DNA of 64,000 bases, taken from the NCBI GenBank assembly GCA_937906475.1, contig CALCZA010000047.1:16912-80911 (forward strand), written 5' to 3'. Position numbers and translations under genes: made by a program. The notes below the pieces were generated by a model that was not told the origin of the DNA, did not search any database, and worked only from the letters and a program-made list of their open reading frames with translations. This DNA comes from an uncultured bacterium. GTDB lineage: Bacteria; Planctomycetota; UBA1135; UBA2386. Positions 1 through 6,753 of this stretch are shown here, one piece after another (the first letter of the stretch is position 1; every line of letters starts with the position of its first letter).

Positions 1-187
1 GCGCGTGCAGCACGACCGCCGCCTCTGGATCGCGCACCCCCGTCAAGTTGATGTGCTCGTTGGTCTGCAGCATCGCGTCGAGGTAGTCGAGCACTTCGTC
101 AGCTTGCTGTTCGTTGATCTCGACACCCAGAGCCTTGGCTTTGCGGACGAGTGCGGCGGGATCGGTTTGTTCTGGCTCGGAAGTCAC
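1..187 (-). CDS. rsmG: 16S rRNA (guanine-N7) methyltransferase RsmG, N-terminal part
   Basis: This is a partial gene that runs off the left edge, so only about 62 N-terminal residues are visible. The minus-strand reading contains LDYLDAMLQTNEHINLTGVR, which matches the helical start of RsmG/GidB just before its SAM-binding fold, where other members read KWNxxxNLTxIRDP. RsmG methylates G527 of 16S rRNA using SAM. I placed the start at the GTG at 187 because no ATG or TTG occurs further upstream in frame and the resulting N-terminus has a typical length. The in-frame sequence upstream stays open to about 300 without a start codon. No strong ribosome-binding site is visible. The nearby yidC fits the common rsmG/yidC neighbourhood. 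The fold beyond residue 62 cannot be checked here. Confidence 0.75.
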   Translation of the reverse strand, partial: MTSEPEQTDPAALVRKAKALGVEINEQQADEVLDYLDAMLQTNEHINLTGVRDPEAAVVLHA

Positions 188-292
188 GGCGGCGATCTTC
201 GGGCCTTTTGCGCCGGGCGCAACAGTGATCAGAGCGATGGCGTCGTTGGCAAGCCATCGAGCGGCGCCCCAGCAGGGGGTTCGGTCCGGCCG

Positions 293-311
293 GCAACCGG
301 CTACCGGTTGC
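293..311. other. Perfect 8-bp inverted repeat between rsmG and miaA
   Basis: GCAACCGG and CCGGTTGC flank a CTA loop. The hairpin lies downstream of miaA, reading leftward, and upstream of rsmG. There is no T-tract on either side, so it is not a classical intrinsic terminator. It may be a weak terminator, an operator or chance. I see nothing else in the 188-434 gap. Confidence 0.3.
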
Positions 312-434
312 GGCGGCGGTGATGATGTGCCAGAGCACTTGGATTGCCACTGGCAAGTCAATCGATTAGGTCGAGACCGGCCAAGTCGCACATGGGGTCA
401 ACGCAAGCCGGGGTGGGGGTCGAACTTGTCGGGA

Positions 435-1385
435 TCACTCGCCCGGGACTGGTGCTTCGAGGGCCTGCGTCAAGCCGTCGACACCGCTGTCGGGCCGGAC
501 CAGAACTATCTCAGCAAGTCGGCGCAGCCACGATGTTTGTCTACGGATCAGCTTGTGGGTGTTGCGACGGATGCGGTTGCGCAGTTCGGTGCGATCCTTG
601 TAGCGACCGCGTAGAAAATCACGGCATTCCGCGTAGCCGATGGCGGCACCTGCAGTTCGCGAAAACCCACAGTCGTGCTCGATGGTTTCGGTTTCTTGGA
701 CCAGTCCCTGGTCGAGCATGCGTTCGGTGCGTTGTTTGACGCGGTCGTGCAACTCCTCGCGCCCGCGGCTGACCATCGCAATCCGGCAATCTCGCAGCCA
801 GCCTTTTTGTTCGAAGTGCGCTTGCTGGCTGGTGATCGTCTCGCCGGTTACCTCCAGCACCTCGAGGGCGCGAACCAAGCGTCGCAGATCTCGCCGGTGG
901 ATGCGTTCGGCGGCCTCGGGGTCACGCCGCTGCAGTTCTTCGTGCAGGCAGCCAGGCTCGGCCTTTTCCCGGGCTTCGAGCGCCGCGCGGAGTTCGGGTT
1001 GTGCCTCCGGGCCGTCCATCAGGCCCTTGAAGAATGCCATCAGGTAGAGCGGGGTGCCCCCGACGAACAGCGCCTGCCGGCCGGTGGCCCGCAGTTCCGT
1101 CAGTTTTTCGTCGGCAAGTCGGCACCAGCGAGCGGTGTCGAAGGTTTCGTTGGGATCGACGATGTTGACCAAGTGGTGGGGCACGCGGGCCAGTTCCTCC
1201 TGGGTCGGTTTCGCTGTGCCGATGTCCATGCGCCGGTAAATCGCCATGGAGTCCATGGACAGGATCTCACGGCCGGTGCGTTCGGCCAGTTCGATGGCCA
1301 AAGCGGTCTTGCCGGAGGCCGTTGGCCCGGTCACGACCCACAATGGGGAGTCGCTGCCGCCTTCTGACTGATTCTGGGTGCTCAA
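435..1385 (-). CDS. miaA: tRNA dimethylallyltransferase MiaA
   Basis: MiaA transfers a dimethylallyl group to N6 of A37 in tRNAs that read UNN codons. The protein is 316 aa, the usual family length. The N-terminus carries the P-loop GPTASGKT at about residues 20-27. It is followed by the substrate-binding segment DSMAIYRRMDIGTAKP, the family's D-S-x-Q-V-Y-R-x-x-D-I-G-T-A-K-P motif with Ala-Ile in place of Gln-Val. A VPHHLVNIVDPNETF segment matches the conserved HHL(I/V)D(I/V) region. The C-terminal half has the expected AIGYAECRDFLRG and basic tRNA-contact helices. The gene stands alone on the minus strand, divergent from the phosphoesterase at 1458, with about 70 bp between the two starts. 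Confidence 0.95.
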   Translation of the reverse strand: MSTQNQSEGGSDSPLWVVTGPTASGKTALAIELAERTGREILSMDSMAIYRRMDIGTAKPTQEELARVPHHLVNIVDPNETFDTARWCRLADEKLTELRATGRQALFVGGTPLYLMAFFKGLMDGPEAQPELRAALEAREKAEPGCLHEELQRRDPEAAERIHRRDLRRLVRALEVLEVTGETITSQQAHFEQKGWLRDCRIAMVSRGREELHDRVKQRTERMLDQGLVQETETIEHDCGFSRTAGAAIGYAECRDFLRGRYKDRTELRNRIRRNTHKLIRRQTSWLRRLAEIVLVRPDSGVDGLTQALEAPVPGE

Positions 1386-1457
1386 CGCAGTCGAAGTTAC
1401 CGGCTCTACCCTTCCGCGTCGCGCTCTTGCCCGGTACGTTGCTCCGCTAACTTTCCG

Positions 1458-2222
1458 ATGATTGCGCTTATCTCAGATATCCACAGCAACATCGAGGCCC
1501 TTACCAACTGCCTGGCAGAAGTGGAGGGCCTTGGTGCCGACCGCCTGATCTGCCTCGGCGATGTCATTGGTTATGGGCCTCAGCCACGCGACACACTGCG
1601 CACGATCATGGATCGTTGTGAGTTCTCGCTGCTCGGTAACCACGAGCACGGCGCGATGTTCTACGCCTCTGACTTCAATCCGCGCGCCCGCGCCGCGATC
1701 GACTGGACTCGAGACCAGCTCAATCGTCGAGACTGCCCGCGCGAGGAGAACATGCAGTTCTGGAACTACCTCGACGGCATGAAGAAGGAACACCGCGAGT
1801 CGAGCATGCTGTTTGTGCATGGTTCACCGCGTGATCCGGTGCGCGAGTACATGGTGCCGCGCGATATCCAGGACCAGCAAAAGATGGACGAGTGCTTCGC
1901 CAAAATGGGCGAGGCTAAGCTCTGCTTCATCGGCCATAGCCACGTGCCGGGCGTCTACACGCAGTCCGGCAAGTTCTTGATGCCGAGCGAAATCGGCATG
2001 GAGTGGCAGGTCGACGAACCGGCGATCGTCAACGTCGGCTCGGTTGGCCAGCCGCGCGATGGCGATGTTCGCTCGTCGTTTGTGACCTACGATGGCGACG
2101 GCACCAACGGAACTGTGCGCTTTCACCGCGTTGCCTACGATCACGAGGCGACCAGTGGAAAGATTCGCGCGATTGAAGAGTTGCCCGACTATTTGGCTGA
2201 CCGCCTCGCACAGGGTCGCTGA
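1458..2222 (+). CDS. Calcineurin-like metallophosphoesterase (YfcE/MJ0936-like)
   Basis: This 254-aa protein carries the five metallophosphoesterase blocks: SDIHSN at the N-terminus, GDVIGYGP at about residue 35, GNHEH at about residue 57, a VHGSPRDP block in the middle and GHSHVPG near residue 160. These supply the Asp, His and Asn ligands of a dinuclear metal centre. The late NVGSVGQPRDGD segment is typical of the small cytoplasmic subgroup. Members hydrolyse phosphodiesters or phosphomonoesters, or dephosphorylate proteins. The physiological substrate cannot be read from sequence. There is no signal peptide. The gene is followed by a short run of repeats at 2215-2269 and then yidC, 130 bp away. 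Confidence 0.9.
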   Translation: MIALISDIHSNIEALTNCLAEVEGLGADRLICLGDVIGYGPQPRDTLRTIMDRCEFSLLGNHEHGAMFYASDFNPRARAAIDWTRDQLNRRDCPREENMQFWNYLDGMKKEHRESSMLFVHGSPRDPVREYMVPRDIQDQQKMDECFAKMGEAKLCFIGHSHVPGVYTQSGKFLMPSEIGMEWQVDEPAIVNVGSVGQPRDGDVRSSFVTYDGDGTNGTVRFHRVAYDHEATSGKIRAIEELPDYLADRLAQGR

Positions 2223-2269
2223 TCAACTGTGTCGCTGATTCCTGTGTCGCTGAGCATCTGTGCCGCTGA
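2215..2269 (+). repeat. Four-copy short direct repeat overlapping the phosphoesterase stop codon
   Basis: The 8-mer GTCGCTGA occurs at 2215-2222, 2231-2238 and 2246-2253, with a GCCGCTGA variant at 2262-2269. Spacing is 16, 15 and 16 bases, and the three bases before most copies are TGT. The first copy contains the stop codon of the phosphoesterase and each later copy repeats a TGA. It looks like a recent micro-duplication of the gene's 3' end. Confidence 0.6.
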
Positions 2270-2351
2270 CCCCAACGGCATTGCGTTGGGCCGCCACCCC
2301 CTAATTTGTCTGAACTGTCGCCCGCGCACCGACGCGGGCACCTGACTCCTC

Positions 2352-4016
2352 ATGTCGAACGTGCTTCGCATTCTATTCCTGGTGCTGGCCTTGCCGTCGC
2401 TGCTATTGGCGCAAGGCGAGACCGGGATCACCATGTCCTTTGGACAGCCCGGCGAAGTCGGCAGCTTCGAGGCTCGCTTCTCCCGGCTAACCGCTGGCAT
2501 CGTCTGGTTGCAGGCCAAAGACCACTACGTGTCGGTCGAGGCAGCCAACCACGAAGTCCACGAGAGCGGCGACTACTTGTTGCTGATCGAAGGCTCCAAC
2601 CACGCGATGAGCGTGTACCCGGGCGGGGCCGGACCGTTCGCCGTGAACCCGGGCAGCACCAACTGGGAAATGCAGGAGTTGCCGAACGGCGACGGCGTGA
2701 AGTTCACGCTCGCAGACGGCAAGGGATTGGTGCTCGAGAAGACCTTCCAATACAACCAGGAGGCCCGCGGCTTCACCGTCATGCTGACGCTGCGCAACGC
2801 CACATCGGACGTCGGCGGCACCCAGGACTTCTGGCTCGCCGGCCCCGCCTTGGTGTCGCCGAAGCAAGCGTCGCTGTTCGGTGATGTGTCGGTGTCGATT
2901 GCCGCGCCGCTCGAAGGCGATGCGATTACCAAGGCCCCGGACCCGACCTTCGCGGAACAACCGCTCGAAGTGCCGACCTCTGTGCTGTCGTTCGCCGGCA
3001 GTTCCAATCGCTTCTTCGGTGCGTTCGTCTACCCGATAGACGATGCGTCGCGCAACGCCTTGACGAGCCTGCGGGTCGGGACCGTGCCACCGCGCGCCGG
3101 TGTTGAACCGGCTGACAACCCGTCGACGCGCGTGTTGTTTGGCATGCAGTTGGCGGTGCCTGGCAAGGGCCAGGCGACGACCGTCAGCTACGGTCTCTAC
3201 ATCGGCCCGAAGTCCCACCGCGTGTTCGAGACGTTGCCGGATCCAGGCCGCTTCGAACCGATCCTCGTGCACGACCTCGAGCCGCCGTGCTGTGGCATGT
3301 CGGTGCCGGGCGGTCGCTTCATGGCGACGACGCTGCTCAGCTTGCTCGGTTGGTTCTATGGGATCTTCGACAACTGGGGCGTCGCGATCATCTTCCTAAC
3401 CGTGCTAGTTCGCGGCGCGATGTTCCCGCTCAACTTCAAGATGCAGAAATCGATGCGCCTATACGGCGCAAAGATGAGCAAGTTGAAGCCGAAGATGGAC
3501 GAGATGAAGAAGAAGTATGCCGACGATCAAAAGGCATACCAGCAGGCCATGATGGCCTTCAATCGAGAGAACAAGGTCATGCCGCCGATCGGTGGGTGCC
3601 TGCCGATCTTCCTGACGATGCCGATTTACATCGGCTTGTTCACAGCGCTGCGCACGGCCTACGACCTTCGTCACGCGTCGTTCTTTAGTTGGATCAACGA
3701 CCTCAGCAGTAGCGATCAGTTGTTCGAGTTGGGCTTCTGGCCGGACGACTTCAACTTGCTGCCGTTGATCTGGATCGTGTTGCTGGTGTTCCAAATGTCG
3801 CGTCAGCCGTTGCCGACCGATCCGCAGCAACGCCAGACGCAGAAGATCATGCGCTTCATGCCGATGATGTTCGGTGTCATGCTCTACTCGTATGCGTCGG
3901 CCCTGTTGCTCTACATGGTGACGTCGATGCTGTGGTCGCTGGTCGAGAGCGCCATCGTCAAGAAGATCCTCGGCCCGGCCGATCCGAACTCCGGGATGAT
4001 GCCGACGCCGATGTAG
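2352..4016 (+). CDS. yidC: Membrane protein insertase YidC (Gram-negative type)
   Basis: YidC inserts and folds inner-membrane proteins, alone or with SecYEG. The 554-aa protein has a hydrophobic N-terminus, a periplasmic beta-rich domain at about residues 25-320, and an Oxa1-type membrane core from about residue 330. The first core helix carries the conserved arginine (TVLVRGAMFPL). It is followed by the lysine-rich cytoplasmic helical hairpin (KLKPKMDEMKKKY) and then the PIYIGLFTALR and FMPMMFGVMLY segments. The C-terminus lacks the long basic tail of some family members. The N-terminus reads LPSLLLAQGE, which looks like a cleavable signal peptide; E. coli YidC instead keeps an uncleaved first helix. 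Its neighbour rsmG is a common YidC companion. Confidence 0.95.
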   Translation: MSNVLRILFLVLALPSLLLAQGETGITMSFGQPGEVGSFEARFSRLTAGIVWLQAKDHYVSVEAANHEVHESGDYLLLIEGSNHAMSVYPGGAGPFAVNPGSTNWEMQELPNGDGVKFTLADGKGLVLEKTFQYNQEARGFTVMLTLRNATSDVGGTQDFWLAGPALVSPKQASLFGDVSVSIAAPLEGDAITKAPDPTFAEQPLEVPTSVLSFAGSSNRFFGAFVYPIDDASRNALTSLRVGTVPPRAGVEPADNPSTRVLFGMQLAVPGKGQATTVSYGLYIGPKSHRVFETLPDPGRFEPILVHDLEPPCCGMSVPGGRFMATTLLSLLGWFYGIFDNWGVAIIFLTVLVRGAMFPLNFKMQKSMRLYGAKMSKLKPKMDEMKKKYADDQKAYQQAMMAFNRENKVMPPIGGCLPIFLTMPIYIGLFTALRTAYDLRHASFFSWINDLSSSDQLFELGFWPDDFNLLPLIWIVLLVFQMSRQPLPTDPQQRQTQKIMRFMPMMFGVMLYSYASALLLYMVTSMLWSLVESAIVKKILGPADPNSGMMPTPM

Positions 4017-4046
4017 TTGCATCTGCTTGCGCAGCCGTCCTGGTTG

Positions 4047-4060
4047 CCGGCACTCGCCGG
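4047..4060. terminator. Small GC hairpin between convergent yidC and histidine-kinase-like gene
   Basis: CCGGC and GCCGG flank an ACTC loop. The hairpin sits in the 53-bp gap where yidC and the minus-strand gene converge, so a two-way terminator is possible. The stem is only 5 bp and lacks a T-tract. Confidence 0.25.
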
Positions 4061-4069
4061 TGACCGGGC

Positions 4070-5104
4070 CTACTTTGGCAGCAAGAAGTCCAACTGCAGC
4101 GCGCCGTCTTGTAGGCGGCGCACGGTTGCCTGGCCGCGGTGACCCAGCACCACAGTTTGCGCCAGGAACAACCCCAAACCTTGGCTGTGACTGCGCAGCA
4201 ATCGCTGCGGGTAGAACGGCTCGAACGTGTTGGGTAGTTGCCACATCGCCAGGCCGGGACCGCGTGCGACGACCCGCAAGCGGTGCGCGTCGTCGGTTGA
4301 GGACAGTTGCAAATGGCTATCTGTGACGACTTGCGCGAGTTCGTCGGCGAACCGCACGATCGCCGTCACGGCCAGTGCCAATTGCTCGCGATCGCCCTTG
4401 ACCAATTGCGGCCCGGGTGGCGTTGTCACGCTGGCCGCATCTGCTTCGTGGTGGCGTTCAGAAACCGCGTGGGAAATCAGTGCGGTGAGGTCAACGGTCT
4501 CGCTGCGGTTAGGACCGTTCGCCGCTTGTGACAGCAGGCGCAGCCGATCGACGGCCGCTTGGATGCGTTTCAATCCGGTTAGCGCCGCATCGACCTGATC
4601 CCGGTGACCTTGTTCCTTTTGCCCTTCCAGCGTCGCGCGCAGCAACTGGAGGTGGCCGGAGACGAACAGCAGCGGGTTGTTGATCTCGTCTGCGAGCCCG
4701 TGCGCGAGGTCGACGAACATCTCGGGTCGGGGCCGATCGCCGCCGTGCAGCATTTGCTCGAGCACCGCAGCCAACTGTCCGGGTGTGTCGGGGTAGGCGA
4801 TTAGGCGCGCTGCCAACCGGGTCGCGACTGGAGCGGTCGCTAGTTCCTTGCCAGTCGACGTGACTACGGCAACCCGGAGCGATGGCCACAGTCGTTGCAG
4901 CAACCGCACCGCGCCGATGTCTTCCTCTGGCGCCTCGCAAAACTGCACCAGCAGCAGGTCGGGCTGGAAGCGCGTCAAGATTTCGGTGTCATCGACGAGC
5001 GATGAGACGTGGCGAACCTCGGGCCGCAGCGGCAATTGACGAAGGTCGCCGACGAGTTTCTCGTCGACGGGGCCGACGACAGCGATGCGAACAGGCCGAT
5101 CCAT
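4070..5104 (-). CDS. Histidine-kinase-like protein with degenerate phosphoacceptor and ATP boxes
   Basis: This 344-aa protein has a receiver-like N-terminal half, an H-box-like helix and a shortened GHKL-type C-terminus. The N-terminal half (about residues 5-120) contains the RIAVVGPVDE and QPDLLLVQF strands. The H-box helix reads LAHGLADEINNPL, so the position normally held by the phosphorylated histidine (A-H-E-I-N-N-P) is Asp139. The nearest histidine lies four residues earlier. The N-box region (LALAVTAIVRFADELA) has no asparagine. The G1 box reads ARGPGLA without its aspartate. An F-box-like FEPFYP and a G2-like SQGLGLFLAQ remain. I infer a non-catalytic scaffold or sensor. The start at 5104 begins just before the first strand; a longer start at 5191 adds 29 residues without obvious structure. 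No membrane segment is present and no cognate regulator lies beside it. Confidence 0.75.
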   Translation of the reverse strand: MDRPVRIAVVGPVDEKLVGDLRQLPLRPEVRHVSSLVDDTEILTRFQPDLLLVQFCEAPEEDIGAVRLLQRLWPSLRVAVVTSTGKELATAPVATRLAARLIAYPDTPGQLAAVLEQMLHGGDRPRPEMFVDLAHGLADEINNPLLFVSGHLQLLRATLEGQKEQGHRDQVDAALTGLKRIQAAVDRLRLLSQAANGPNRSETVDLTALISHAVSERHHEADAASVTTPPGPQLVKGDREQLALAVTAIVRFADELAQVVTDSHLQLSSTDDAHRLRVVARGPGLAMWQLPNTFEPFYPQRLLRSHSQGLGLFLAQTVVLGHRGQATVRRLQDGALQLDFLLPK

Positions 5105-5267
5105 TGCTTGAGAATGCCTGCGCAGGCCCGTGGTCGGGCTCGGTAGAGGCGGAGCGGATAGAATAGGCGAGATTGCGTCCGGTGTCACCATACTTGGCTA
5201 GCGGGAGTTCATCTGACATTCAGCATAACTCCAGAGTGGGGGCGATTCTGGACGATACCAAGCCCAC

Positions 5268-5654
5268 GTGACTAGTGAGAAGAACGAGACCGAGCAGACT
5301 GGTGATTCCGATGCGAAGGCACCTTCGCATCTTCGTGTCGTTTCGGGGCCAGTGGCGGCCGCCGACGTGCTTGAGCAAGCGCCACCAGTTCGGCTACGCC
5401 GAGAATTTAAAGGGCTGACAGTTGCTGATTTGCACCGCGACGAGGTCGCGAACCGTTTGCCCGGTCAGGTGCGTTCGGCGCTCAACCACATTGAGCACGG
5501 TGACCTCGATGCTGCCGAGCGCGCGCTGCCTGGCCAGTTCGCCAAAGTGCTCGCGGGGCCTGGCTATCGTCGGCGCTATCGTTGGCCTGAGTTCGCTATC
5601 GTCGCGGTGCTTGCTGTGCTTACCGGTAGTGCCATCGCAAGTTGGTTGACCTAG
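5268..5654 (+). CDS. Small hypothetical protein with C-terminal membrane anchor
   Basis: I do not recognise this 128-aa protein. It begins with a GTG codon and an acidic, disordered N-terminus of about 50 residues. A helical segment around LTVADLHRDEVANRLPGQV follows, then a basic patch (GYRRRYRWPE) and a single hydrophobic helix of about 20 residues at the very end (FAIVAVLAVLTGSAIA). That layout suggests a tail-anchored protein with its bulk in the cytoplasm. It lies 37 bp before the glycosyltransferase gene on the same strand, so it may be the first gene of the GT2/FemAB operon. It is divergent from the degenerate kinase gene. Confidence 0.6.
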   Translation: MTSEKNETEQTGDSDAKAPSHLRVVSGPVAAADVLEQAPPVRLRREFKGLTVADLHRDEVANRLPGQVRSALNHIEHGDLDAAERALPGQFAKVLAGPGYRRRYRWPEFAIVAVLAVLTGSAIASWLT

Positions 5655-5691
5655 AGATTGCCACTCGCAGAAGCGTCGCTCGCGGCGCACT

Positions 5692-6753
5692 ATGTTGCCG
5701 CCAAAAACTGTGAGTCATTCGACCGAACAACCCCTCAGTTCGACAGTCGCCACAGCCGTGGTCGAGGGACCGGCGTGTGAGGTGCCTAGCCTCAGCGTCT
5801 GCGTGCCGATCTACAACGAACGGGACAGCGTCGAGCGACTACACGAATCGCTGAGCTACGCGTTACGCGCGTTGGATCGCGCCTACGAGATTGTGTTCGT
5901 CGACGATGGTAGTTCGGATGGCACCCAGGACGTGATGCGCCGGCTCGCCGCTAACGACCGCCATCTGCGGCTGGTGTTCTTCCGTCGTAATTATGGCCAG
6001 ACGGCTGCGATGGCGGCTGGCTTCCGGGCGTGTCGAGGCCGCACGATCGTGTCGATGGACGGCGATCTGCAGAATGATCCAGCGGACATCGGTCGACTCG
6101 TCGAAAAGCTCGAAGAGGGATACGATGTCGTGTGTGGATGGCGCCGCAGTCGCCAGGATCGTGTCTCGACGCGCTTGTTGCCATCGCGCATCGCCAACTT
6201 CCTGATCTCACGCGTCACCGGCGCCCGTATTCACGACACCGGTTGCTCGTTGAAGGTCTATCGCAGCTGGGTGGTTCGCAGTCTGCATCTCTACTCGGAC
6301 ATGCATCGCTTCCTAGCCGCTCTCGGTGTTGGGCTCGGCGCACGCATTACCGAACTGCCGGTGCGTCACCACGCCCGTCAGGCAGGCGTTTCCAAATACG
6401 GTCTCGGCCGCGTGTTTCGCGTCTTGGCAGACCTAGTCGGCATCAAGATGCTGATCCAGTTCGCGGCGCATCCGATCCGCTGGTTCTCTTTGTTGGCCCT
6501 GCCATTGTTCTTGATGTCGCCGCTGATGTTTCTGCTCGGGTTCGTCAAGAAAACACGTAACCCCATCGCCGGGGAGCCGCACTTGTGGGTCTGGTTTGGT
6601 GACTTTGACATGGCTGCGGTGGCTGCTGGTTCCGTGGCGTTGTTGGTCGCGATGAATGTGTTCTTGCTTGGCTTCCTTGCCGAATTACAGGTCAAGGTTT
6701 CGAAGTTCTTCCGCCAGCGCATTTCGGTAACGGCGCGGGAGGCCATCCGATGA
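5692..6753 (+). CDS. Membrane glycosyltransferase family 2 (dolichyl-phosphate mannosyltransferase/GtrB-like)
   Basis: This 353-aa protein has a GT-A domain at about residues 33-260, with VPIYNERDSV, the nucleotide-binding FVDDGSSDGT, and an intact metal-binding DGD at 123-125 followed by LQNDP. The DGDLQ(N/D)DP form is typical of enzymes that charge polyprenyl phosphate with a sugar from UDP- or GDP-sugar. A basic HHARQAGVSKYG segment and two C-terminal membrane helices (about 265-290 and 310-335) complete the GtrB/ArnC-like plan. The reaction would take place at the cytoplasmic face. The stop codon overlaps the start of the next gene by 4 bp (ATGA), so the two are translationally coupled. 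The donor sugar cannot be predicted. Confidence 0.9.
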   Translation: MLPPKTVSHSTEQPLSSTVATAVVEGPACEVPSLSVCVPIYNERDSVERLHESLSYALRALDRAYEIVFVDDGSSDGTQDVMRRLAANDRHLRLVFFRRNYGQTAAMAAGFRACRGRTIVSMDGDLQNDPADIGRLVEKLEEGYDVVCGWRRSRQDRVSTRLLPSRIANFLISRVTGARIHDTGCSLKVYRSWVVRSLHLYSDMHRFLAALGVGLGARITELPVRHHARQAGVSKYGLGRVFRVLADLVGIKMLIQFAAHPIRWFSLLALPLFLMSPLMFLLGFVKKTRNPIAGEPHLWVWFGDFDMAAVAAGSVALLVAMNVFLLGFLAELQVKVSKFFRQRISVTAREAIR

